37,271 bases of DNA, from positions 1-37,271 of the IMG/VR virus record IMGVR_UViG_3300036826_000113; one strand, written 5' to 3'. Under the pieces are notes generated by a model. The model ran no database searches, was not told the origin of the DNA, and saw only the letters and a list, made by a program, of their open reading frames with translations. Source of the DNA: a virus. Below, piece by piece: positions 21,892-27,266 of the stretch (position 1 is the first letter of the stretch; the number at the start of each line of letters is the position of its first letter). Made by a program: the position numbers and the translations under genes.

Positions 21892-22190
21892 GATCCGACG
21901 TCGCCGCAGTCCGCAGGCTCGACCTCGATGGACGTACGGAGGTAACGATGCGGGTCGTCTGCATCGACGTCCTCGACGGTGAGCCCGAGCCCGCGTTCGC
22001 GTTCGTCAGCTTGCTCCCGCTCGCCAATCCCTATGCCACGCTCAATCTCGACGTCGCCTATTTCAACGCGTGCGATTTCCTGCCGACGAAGGGCGACGAG
22101 TTTGACCTCAGCTATCGCCTCGAGCGCAGCGGCCACTTGACGATTACGGGTATTGCCAACGTGGGACGGAACTGGCGCGGAGAGGAGTGA
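21888..22190 (+). CDS. Unknown protein, second member of the paralogous pair
   Basis: This 100-residue relative of the 21093-21446 product keeps V-x-C-I-D-V, a run ending DFLPTKGDEFDLSYRLE, and ITGIANV. The start overlaps the previous stop (ATGA). A second ATG after 20 residues has no better ribosome-binding site. The function is unknown. Confidence 0.62.
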   Translation: MRSDVAAVRRLDLDGRTEVTMRVVCIDVLDGEPEPAFAFVSLLPLANPYATLNLDVAYFNACDFLPTKGDEFDLSYRLERSGHLTITGIANVGRNWRGEE

Positions 22191-22193
22191 GCG

Positions 22194-22454
22194 ATGACCA
22201 AAGACGTTCGCCGCGGCGATCTCGAGCTCTTACCGCTCATCTTTCAGGCGTTCGTGATGTTTGAGCACCAGATTGCGCTCTATCGCCTGATGGAACCGAA
22301 ATCGATCGACGCTTGGAAAGACAACCGCGATCATCTGCTGGCGTCGTGGGATGGACTTGCCGGCGTCGTCGCGGGCTATGCGGCGACCTGCCCAGAGCTC
22401 GACGGCAAAATCAAAGTCGACATCGTCGGCGTCGAGCTCGAGTCGTCGGAATGA
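22194..22454 (+). CDS. Small helical protein of unknown function
   Basis: This 86-residue protein follows GGAGAGGAGTGAGCG. It is mainly helical (LIFQAFVMFEHQIALYRLM) with a C-terminal strand (KIKVDIVGVELE). No family was recognised. The stop overlaps the start of a membrane-protein gene, so the two may act together. Confidence 0.6.
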   Translation: MTKDVRRGDLELLPLIFQAFVMFEHQIALYRLMEPKSIDAWKDNRDHLLASWDGLAGVVAGYAATCPELDGKIKVDIVGVELESSE

Positions 22455-22915
22455 TCTGGATCAATCTCTTCACGCTCGTCGTCTGCGCGACGCCGATTGT
22501 CGTCTGGCGCGTGACCCACCGACCGCCGCCGCGAGCGACCATCGCGGGCTTTGTCCTGCTCGGCCTCAACGCCCTGCTCGGGCTCGCCGGCGTGACCCAA
22601 CCGATCATTCGTCTCGGTTTGCCGATCGCCGGCGTCATCCTGATCGGCAGCGACACCGTGCGTGCGCATCGTGCGCTCAAAAAGGCTGAGGCTGAGACCG
22701 AACGCGCGCGCCAGGACGGGATCGATCGCGTGCTGGCAATGCTCGTCGATCTCGAGGGCCGCTGCCTGATTCATCCTGAGCTCGCCGATCACCCGCAGAC
22801 CGTCGCGATGCGGACTGAGCTCCATGCCGCGCTCGCTGTCCTCGGCGTGACTGATCTATCGGTCACGGTTCGGCCTGGGCCGGCGCGCCGCCCGGGCCGG
22901 ATCTCGGTCAATTGA
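22451..22915 (+). CDS. Membrane protein with three helices and coiled coil
   Basis: This 154-residue protein has hydrophobic helices near residues 3-20, 30-49 and 51-68. A charged helix follows (about 72-95, RALKKAEAETERARQDG), then a soluble C-terminal part. It closes the early operon, directly upstream of the toxin-antitoxin promoter. A membrane-anchored exclusion or host-takeover role is possible, but nothing in the sequence identifies it. Confidence 0.65.
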   Translation: MIWINLFTLVVCATPIVVWRVTHRPPPRATIAGFVLLGLNALLGLAGVTQPIIRLGLPIAGVILIGSDTVRAHRALKKAEAETERARQDGIDRVLAMLVDLEGRCLIHPELADHPQTVAMRTELHAALAVLGVTDLSVTVRPGPARRPGRISVN

Positions 22916-22972
22916 TTGAGATGAGCAGGAGTGTTGAGTCCCGCACTCCGCACTAATTCCCCCCTTTCTTCC

Positions 22973-23026
22973 TTGCATAATCCTAGCTGATCTGTTAGTA
23001 TTCTCTTCATCAGGGACGTGCCCTGT
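22973..23026 (+). promoter_or_regulatory. hicAB promoter and operator-like inverted repeat
   Basis: TTGCAT at 22973-22978 and TAGTAT at 22996-23001 are 17 bases apart. Ten bases on lies CAGGG-ACGTG-CCCTG (23011-23025), a likely binding site for the HTH domain of the antitoxin. Confidence 0.6.
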
Positions 23027-23051
23027 GTTTGTCTGATCGACAAGGATCGAT

Positions 23052-23273
23052 ATGCCCAGCGCGATCACGTTGCTGGGGCGCTTACGTCGATTCCCGCCAG
23101 AAATGCGGTACCGCGAGGTCGAAGTGATTCTCACGGCATTCGGCTGGAAGCATGATCGGACCAACGGCAGCCATCACGTCTGGGTGAAACCCGACCGCGA
23201 TCCACTCGTCATCGTGGAACACGGCAAGATGGTCAAGACGGTCGATCTGAAGAAAATCGACAAGCAGCTCTAG
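23052..23273 (+). CDS. hicA: HicA-family toxin (mRNA interferase)
   Basis: This 73-residue protein matches HicA (YcfA-like): a helix with REVEVILTAFGWKHDRTNGSHHVW, a strand pair DPLVIVEHGKMVKTVDLKKI, and the conserved G-S-H segment with the likely active-site His at residue 41. HicA has a dsRNA-binding-like fold and cleaves mRNA when free of HicB. Toxin-first gene order is typical. It has its own promoter and does not overlap the early operon. The pair would stabilise the prophage or act in phage defence. Confidence 0.88.
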   Translation: MPSAITLLGRLRRFPPEMRYREVEVILTAFGWKHDRTNGSHHVWVKPDRDPLVIVEHGKMVKTVDLKKIDKQL

Positions 23274-23347
23274 GCTCGGCGGGGAGGGGGTGAGGACCTC
23301 CCCAATGAGGAACGTGCGCAGGGCAGACGACGATAGGAGGACCCGAA

Positions 23348-23848
23348 GTGCCACGCCAGGAGGTAGGACTGGAAGAGGCACTGCACAAGCAGTATCCGTT
23401 TCAGGTGATCGCCGAGACGAGCGGCGGTTGGTCAATTGTTTTTCCGGACGCGCCCGGTGCGGGCGCCTATGCTGAGAGTTGGGACGAGATCGGACCAAAG
23501 GCGCATGAAGGGCTCATGCTTTGGTTGACCGTGACCGCGGAGCTGGGTCGAGCCCTGCCTGAACCGACGAAAGGGGGCGAGATTCTGTATTCGGCGACTG
23601 GCCAAGCCAGACTCGATGCCGAATCAGCCCCGTTCGATCCGGCGACGCAGGAGCTCTTCTCGGTCCGTGATATTGCGGCTCTGGCCGGGATTAGCAGCGG
23701 TCGCGTGCGCCAGATTGCGCTCGCCAAGCACATCGGCCAGTTGATCGGCGGCGCCTTGATCTTCACGCACGAAGATCTCGCCGCGTTCATGCATCGTCGC
23801 TCTGCTGGGCGACCACCAAAGGTGACGACCTCAGCGGTCGCTGACTAA
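23348..23848 (+). CDS. hicB: HicB-family antitoxin with C-terminal HTH
   Basis: This 166-residue antitoxin starts at GTG, seven bases after a strong AGGAGG (23335-23340). Residues 14-65 form the HicB partial RNase-H fold (YPFQVIAETSGGWSIVFPD and WDEIGPKAHEGLMLWL). Residues about 105-150 form a helix-turn-helix (FSVRDIAALAGISSGRVRQIA) of the excisionase/MerR-like type, unlike the ribbon-helix-helix or XRE domains of the best-known HicBs. It would neutralise HicA and repress the hicAB promoter. The 74-base gap after hicA and the strong site suggest surplus antitoxin production. Confidence 0.85.
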   Translation: MPRQEVGLEEALHKQYPFQVIAETSGGWSIVFPDAPGAGAYAESWDEIGPKAHEGLMLWLTVTAELGRALPEPTKGGEILYSATGQARLDAESAPFDPATQELFSVRDIAALAGISSGRVRQIALAKHIGQLIGGALIFTHEDLAAFMHRRSAGRPPKVTTSAVAD

Positions 23849-23876
23849 TCTCATAGTGTTCGAATAAGTGGTGCGG

Positions 23877-23908
23877 GATCGGCGAGTCGGGCAACCGGCT
23901 CGCCGATC
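23877..23908 (+). terminator. Hairpin after hicB
   Basis: GATCGGCGAG and CTCGCCGATC form a perfect 10-bp stem with a 12-base loop. There is no T run, so it may be a 3' stabilising hairpin or a factor-dependent terminator. Confidence 0.55.
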
Positions 23909-23928
23909 TCCTATGCCGTTCGGCCAGA

Positions 23929-23950
23929 ATGACGATAAATACGCTACAAT
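23929..23950 (+). promoter_or_regulatory. Repeated promoter P2
   Basis: This copy matches P1 at 18 of 22 positions (ACGATAAAT, then GCTACAAT). It directly precedes the 23974 gene. Confidence 0.55.
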
Positions 23951-23973
23951 GGCACGGTAGGTTGATCGCTTTC

Positions 23974-24360
23974 ATGCAAATGGGCAACACGAGTCCTATG
24001 GCCCCAAAGAGCAAACTCACCCCCGATCACATCAACTGGCTCAAGGTCCAGGACGCCAAAGGCGTGCCGCGGCCGGAAATCGTGCGCCGCTTCGCCGAGG
24101 AGACCGGGATCTCGCTGTCGATCGGCCGGCTCCGGCAGATCGTCGGCACGCGCGAGCCCCGCACGAGCCGGCTCTCGGGCAAGGCTCCCGTGCGCGCGAC
24201 GATCACGGCAACCGCCGACGAGCTCGCCTGTTTGCGCGACCTGGCCGCCGAATTTGGCTATCGCAATTCCTACGGCGCCGGCGCCGGCGAGGGCAATCTG
24301 TCCGATCTGCTCGCGGCAATCGCCGCCGGCGAGCTCGTGCTGGCGCGCAAGTCGCCGTGA
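23974..24360 (+). CDS. Putative DNA-binding protein of unknown function
   Basis: This protein is about 128 residues from ATG 23974; starts at 23980 or 23998 are possible. A start further upstream is unlikely because P2 lies there. Residues 10-60 look like a helix-turn-helix (ITPD-like LTPDHINWLKVQD, RPEIVRRFAEETG, LSIGRLRQIVGTRE). The C-terminal half is helical, with LACLRDLAAEFGY and a Gly/Ala-rich loop before SDLLAAIAAGEL, similar to ribbon- or helix-type regulators. It may regulate nearby accessory genes. Confidence 0.62.
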   Translation: MQMGNTSPMAPKSKLTPDHINWLKVQDAKGVPRPEIVRRFAEETGISLSIGRLRQIVGTREPRTSRLSGKAPVRATITATADELACLRDLAAEFGYRNSYGAGAGEGNLSDLLAAIAAGELVLARKSP

Positions 24361-24375
24361 GCGTTTGGCCCTCCA

Positions 24376-24546
24376 ATGTCTGATGATGACCAGCGCGATC
24401 AGACCTATTTCGCGGCCGCAGAGCATTTCACGCTTGCGCTGAAAGCGCTTGGCCACGCCATCCTCGATGCCTCGCGGCCAATCTGCGAGCCCATCCTCAA
24501 TCGGCTAATCGCGCTGCAAAATGCCATTCGGCGCCGCTCGGCATGA
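24376..24546 (+). CDS. 56-residue helical protein
   Basis: This short gene encodes a helical protein starting MSDDDQRDQTYFAAAEHF. It lies 15 bases after the previous gene and 12 before the next, in the same direction with matching codon use. The ribosome-binding site is weak. No family was recognised. Confidence 0.5.
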   Translation: MSDDDQRDQTYFAAAEHFTLALKALGHAILDASRPICEPILNRLIALQNAIRRRSA

Positions 24547-24558
24547 AAGGATCACGGC

Positions 24559-24792
24559 ATGACCAATGAGCAAGTCGACAAACTGTGCACTGCGCTGATT
24601 GAGGGAGCCGGGATCATCGGCGAGCAAATCGGCGCCGCCATTGACCGCAATTTCTCGAGTCCAAACGTCAGCGATTCCAACGGCGAGGCTGCCGGTCTCG
24701 TCGATGTGCTCAATTACCTGGCCAACTCGGCGGCGATGTATCTGCGCTACATTGAGCACGAACACCCCGGCTCGACCAAACGACCGACATGA
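24559..24792 (+). CDS. Small acidic helical protein
   Basis: This 77-residue protein follows AAAGGATCACGGC. It is helical (KLCTALIEGAGIIGEQIGAAI, then LVDVLNYLANSAAMYLRYIE). No motif or family was recognised. It belongs to the small-gene cluster behind P2. Confidence 0.6.
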   Translation: MTNEQVDKLCTALIEGAGIIGEQIGAAIDRNFSSPNVSDSNGEAAGLVDVLNYLANSAAMYLRYIEHEHPGSTKRPT

Positions 24793-24828
24793 CCGCGCAT
24801 CGGCCTCGAGCTCTTCACAGAGGCCCAC

Positions 24829-25209
24829 ATGGATAGCGCTGGGTATCACGATTACTTCATCCTCGACGCGCACGACGAACCCCTCGCGGTCGACCTGATG
24901 ACCTGGGCCGTGTGGCGCGAGGAGCAGCGGGCGCGCCTGCGCGTCGCCTGGTGGGAGGCCGTCAATCCACGCCAGCCCGACTGCCCGATTCACGTCTCGA
25001 CCGTGTTTCTGGGGATCAACTACCGCTTTTTCGGCGACGGTCCGCCGCTCCTCTTTGAAACGATGATCTTTGCCGCTGGCTATGAGCTCGACCAGGACCA
25101 AGAGCGCGCATCGACGATCACCCAGGCGCGCGCCCTCCACGGCGAGGCCGTCGAGTGCGTGATTGCCATCTTGCTCGCTGAGCGGGAGCACGCCACCACC
25201 CAGCCATAA
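24829..25209 (+). CDS. Conserved-looking phage protein of unknown function
   Basis: This 126-residue protein has the features of a family found in many actinophages: a mixed N terminus, then VSTVFLGINYRFFGDGPPLLFETMIFAAGYE and an R-x-S-T-x-x-x-A-x-x-x-H-x-E-x-V tail pattern. The ribosome-binding site is poor (AGAGGC 11 bases upstream). Its function is not known to me. It ends just before promoter P3. Confidence 0.7.
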   Translation: MDSAGYHDYFILDAHDEPLAVDLMTWAVWREEQRARLRVAWWEAVNPRQPDCPIHVSTVFLGINYRFFGDGPPLLFETMIFAAGYELDQDQERASTITQARALHGEAVECVIAILLAEREHATTQP

Positions 25210-25232
25210 CCTTCGCCGCCTTCATTGGCACA

Positions 25233-25254
25233 ACTACGACAAATGTGCTATTAT
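25233..25254 (+). promoter_or_regulatory. Repeated promoter P3
   Basis: It matches the family consensus at 19-20 of 22 positions (ACTACGACAAATGTG and a TATTAT -10). TTGGCA at 25225-25230 gives an 18-base spacer. The -10 runs into tandem TTAG-TAATCAAT repeats. Confidence 0.65.
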
Positions 25255-25281
25255 TAGTTAATCAATGATTAGCTAATCAAT
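25254..25281. promoter_or_regulatory. Tandem 13-bp repeat and palindrome at P3 (operator)
   Basis: TTAGTTAATCAAT (25254-25266) and TTAGCTAATCAAT (25269-25281) are direct repeats with a 15-base period. Across them lies the perfect palindrome GATTAGCTAATC (25267-25278). The AT-richness stands out here. The position at the transcription start suggests a repressor site. Confidence 0.6.
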
Positions 25282-25323
25282 AGCGTGGTTGGCACGCCTG
25301 ACGGACGAGTGAGGACAGCACGA

Positions 25324-25416
25324 ATGCGCGGATGGGACGACGACAGCGATCGCGAGGCAAATCTCGATGCGGAGGAGATGGAGCGGCTCGACGATCCGGA
25401 CGAGCTGACCGACTGA
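25324..25416 (+). CDS. 30-residue highly acidic peptide
   Basis: The ORF encodes MRGWDDDSDREANLDAEEME and a further ten residues; about half of all residues are Asp or Glu. It is the only ORF between the regulated promoter P3 and the strong terminator at 25438, which supports real expression. GTGAGGA lies 10 bases upstream of the start. DNA mimicry or inhibitor action is speculative. Confidence 0.5.
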   Translation: MRGWDDDSDREANLDAEEMERLDDPDELTD

Positions 25417-25437
25417 TAACGCCTGATCCCTGACATC

Positions 25438-25471
25438 ACCGACCGGCGGAACCACTCGCCGGTCGGTTTTT
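25438..25471 (+). terminator. Rho-independent terminator
   Basis: An 11-bp perfect stem (25438-25448 with 25457-25467), an 8-base loop and a T run. It ends the short P3 transcript. Confidence 0.9.
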
Positions 25472-25499
25472 GTATGTGCACACCATCGCTCGTAGTGGT

Positions 25500-25527
25500 T
25501 TGATAACTACGATAAATGTGCTATAAT
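25500..25527 (+). promoter_or_regulatory. Repeated promoter P4 (best copy)
   Basis: TTGATA at 25500-25505 and a perfect TATAAT at 25522-25527 are 16 bases apart with an extended -10 (TGC before TATAAT). Bases 25506-25527 are the fullest match to the promoter family. Confidence 0.75.
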
Positions 25528-25579
25528 CATCGTGTTGGCAACGCACTGAGCGGAGCCGGTACACAGTGGGGCAGACACG

Positions 25580-25957
25580 ATGGAGAGTGCACAGACAACA
25601 CACGAACGGATGCTCGAGCGCGCGGTCGCTGACGCGGTCACGATCACGCTGCAGAGCAAGGGCGTCTATCGCACCCGCTCGGCGAAGACACCGGCCGGCA
25701 CGTTCTACACCACGACGGTCGACTCCTGCACCTGCCCGGCGACGGCGCACTGCAAGCACATCGCGCGCGTCCGCGCCGAAGAGGAGCGCATGGCCGAGTA
25801 CTGGGCAGGCGTCCGCGAATCGCGCCGGCAATCGGCAGCCGGCCGCACGATCATGGCTGAGGTCGAGCGCGAGCACGGCGCCTGGCGCACGGTCACCGGT
25901 AACGGTCGCATCGGTCGCCGCGCCACCTTCCACCGCGATCCCGGTTCAAACGAATAA
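25580..25957 (+). CDS. SWIM zinc-finger protein
   Basis: This 125-residue protein contains a SWIM finger, CTCPATAHCKH (CxC...CxH, about residues 50-60), after a TPAGTFYTTTVDS strand pair. SWIM domains bind DNA or protein partners. The finger is preceded by a helical N terminus and followed by a long basic helix (ARVRAEEERMAEYWAGVRE). Strong promoter P4 lies 52 bases upstream, and a hairpin follows. Short SWIM proteins recur in phage accessory regions with no assigned role. The ribosome-binding site is weak. Confidence 0.78.
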   Translation: MESAQTTHERMLERAVADAVTITLQSKGVYRTRSAKTPAGTFYTTTVDSCTCPATAHCKHIARVRAEEERMAEYWAGVRESRRQSAAGRTIMAEVEREHGAWRTVTGNGRIGRRATFHRDPGSNE

Positions 25958-25968
25958 CAAGCACCATC

Positions 25969-25992
25969 GCCGGCGGCAACTGGGCCGCCGGC
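25969..25992 (+). terminator. Hairpin after SWIM gene
   Basis: GCCGGCGGC pairs perfectly with GCCGCCGGC around a six-base loop (AACTGG). No T run follows at once (GCGCGTTT), so it is a moderate terminator candidate. Confidence 0.5.
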
Positions 25993-25996
25993 GCGC

Positions 25997-26010
25997 GTTT
26001 CACGTGAAAT
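25997..26010. promoter_or_regulatory. parS-like palindrome
   Basis: GTTTCACGTGAAAT contains the 12-bp palindrome TTTCACGTGAAA and matches the chromosomal parS consensus (TGTTTCACGTGAAACA) at about 13 of 16 positions. It is intergenic. No ParB gene was recognised in the window. Confidence 0.5.
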
Positions 26011-26024
26011 GGTCTGGTTGAGTC

Positions 26025-26225
26025 ATGGCCGATCGGTATGTCGTTGAGATCGCGCATCGCGAGCGCGGAACGCTCCATGTCACGCACCACGCCGACGAGG
26101 GCTCGGCGAAAGCGCAGTATGACCTGCAGAAGGACACCTACGGCGAGACCCCCGACACCTATGTGGTGCTGTGGGATCTCGAGCGCGCCCAGGCCGTTTA
26201 TGACACCCGACGAGATGAGGATTAA
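26025..26225 (+). CDS. Small protein of unknown function
   Basis: This 66-residue protein starts MADRYVVEIAHRERGTLHV after GGTTGAG. It shows a beta-alpha-beta pattern (TYVVLWDLERAQAVYD). The stop directly abuts the next gene. No family recognised. Confidence 0.6.
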   Translation: MADRYVVEIAHRERGTLHVTHHADEGSAKAQYDLQKDTYGETPDTYVVLWDLERAQAVYDTRRDED

Positions 26226-26606
26226 ATGAGCATCACCACGACACCGCCCGGCCGCACGTACCGCGATTGGAGCGGTCACCTGTGGCATGAAACTGCCGAC
26301 GGCTGGCGCCGCGATGACGGGGTGGAGCCGCCGAGCTCGCTCCACACCACGACCCACCGCGACGGCACCGTCACCCAGCGCCGGCTCTGCATGGAGCAGA
26401 TCGCCGCCGAGCGCGAGGCCGCGGCCGACGACGAAAGTCGCGCGATCGTCGCGCGCTTTCTCACCGCATTGCGCGATGACGATCCCGATGCGGTCAAACG
26501 CGTGTTCGAATCCGTGCGCCACGAGCACGGGAGCGTCGCCGCGATGCATCACCGTCATCTCGCCGATCGCCGCCTCGCACGGGAGCGAGGGACGCCGCCG
26601 GTGTAG
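26226..26606 (+). CDS. Protein of unknown function before packaging region
   Basis: This 126-residue protein follows GAGGATTAA. The N terminus has a short WSGHLWHETADGWRR motif with paired Trp residues. The rest is helical and charged (RLCMEQIAAEREAAAD, VARFLTALRDDDPDAVKRVF). No family was recognised. It is the last gene of the accessory region. Confidence 0.62.
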   Translation: MSITTTPPGRTYRDWSGHLWHETADGWRRDDGVEPPSSLHTTTHRDGTVTQRRLCMEQIAAEREAAADDESRAIVARFLTALRDDDPDAVKRVFESVRHEHGSVAAMHHRHLADRRLARERGTPPV

Positions 26607-26766
26607 ACTTCGCCTCGGCGATGGTTCGGCGTTACCGCCGGTGTGCGATCGGTCCGATCGTTTCCCGTCGCCCCAGCCTCCGGGACCCCAGCCAGTTCCG
26701 GAGGCGCACCCCGTGATCCGTCGTACAATTGCCGCTGCACGCCATGTGGATGCCCCACTTGTGCAC

Positions 26767-26810
26767 TGCCGGGCCCACCGAGCGAGCCGCTCTCGGGCCC
26801 GGCATTTTTT
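26767..26810 (+). terminator. Strong Rho-independent terminator before terminase
   Basis: TGCCGGGCCC (26767-26776) pairs perfectly with GGGCCCGGCA (26795-26804), followed by six Ts. It insulates the late packaging operon from accessory transcription. Confidence 0.9.
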
Positions 26811-26834
26811 CGCGCAAATGTTCGTACGATAGAA

Positions 26835-26850
26835 TTCGCCTGTGAGCGAA
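26835..26850. promoter_or_regulatory. Palindromic operator, copy 3
   Basis: TTCGCC-TGTG-AGCGAA has the same 4-base spacing as the copies at 13507 and 17434. It lies between a -10-like TACGAT (26825-26830) and the small terminase gene, so the late operon may be under the same regulator. Confidence 0.55.
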
Positions 26851-26909
26851 GTCCCACCGCGCCTTCGTTCTGCCGGCAGCTCGCGTCTCAACCTGAACAA
26901 CTTGAACAT

Positions 26910-27266
26910 ATGAACCCGACCGTCAGGACGGCAGCGCATGAGCAGCGGATCCTTGCCAAACTCGCCCGCGGGTGGAGTGTGAGCGCCGCCTGTAAAGCCG
27001 CCAGGATCGCGCGCACGACCTATTACGCCTGGCGTAACGAGGACGAGGTATTCGCTGCGCTCTGCGATGACGCGATCGAGATGGGAACGGATCAGCTCGA
27101 AGACGTCGCCACGCGCCAGGCGATCAAGGGGAACACCTCGCTGATGGTTCTGTTGCTCAAGGCGCGTCGCCCGGAGAAATACCGCGAGCGCCTGCAGACT
27201 GAGCATGTTGGCGACGGCCTCAAAGTGATCCTCGAGGTCGCCGGCATCAATGCGGACGAGATCTAG
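26910..27266 (+). CDS. terS: Terminase small subunit
   Basis: This 118-residue protein has an N-terminal helix-turn-helix (ILAKLARGWSVSAACKAARIARTTYYAWRN in two blocks, about residues 13-45), then an oligomerisation helix and a LLLKARRPEKYRER motif typical of small terminases and related phage HTH proteins. It would recognise the packaging site and stimulate the large subunit. ATG 26910 is chosen because upstream in-frame sequence crosses the terminator and operator. The ribosome-binding site is poor. The stop shares a base with the next start (TAGTG). Confidence 0.82.
   Translation: MNPTVRTAAHEQRILAKLARGWSVSAACKAARIARTTYYAWRNEDEVFAALCDDAIEMGTDQLEDVATRQAIKGNTSLMVLLLKARRPEKYRERLQTEHVGDGLKVILEVAGINADEI

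Larger units (their letters stand above)
26607..26909. other. Structured non-coding region before terminase (cos/pac candidate)
   Basis: There is no convincing gene in these 303 bases. They hold CGATCGG-T-CCGATCG (26646-26660), an 8-bp inverted repeat GCCTCCGG/CCGGAGGC (26676-26683 with 26698-26705), a TACAAT -10-like hexamer at 26724, a strong terminator (26767-26810), a TACGAT -10-like hexamer at 26825 and the third palindromic operator. The position next to the small terminase gene is where cos or pac sites usually lie. Confidence 0.5.

Noticed and set aside
25941-25951. GGTTCAAAC resembling a tRNA T-loop
   Set aside because: The preceding 60 bases do not fold as a tRNA and it lies at the end of the SWIM coding region. 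No tRNA was recognised anywhere, though covariance-model scanning was not possible.
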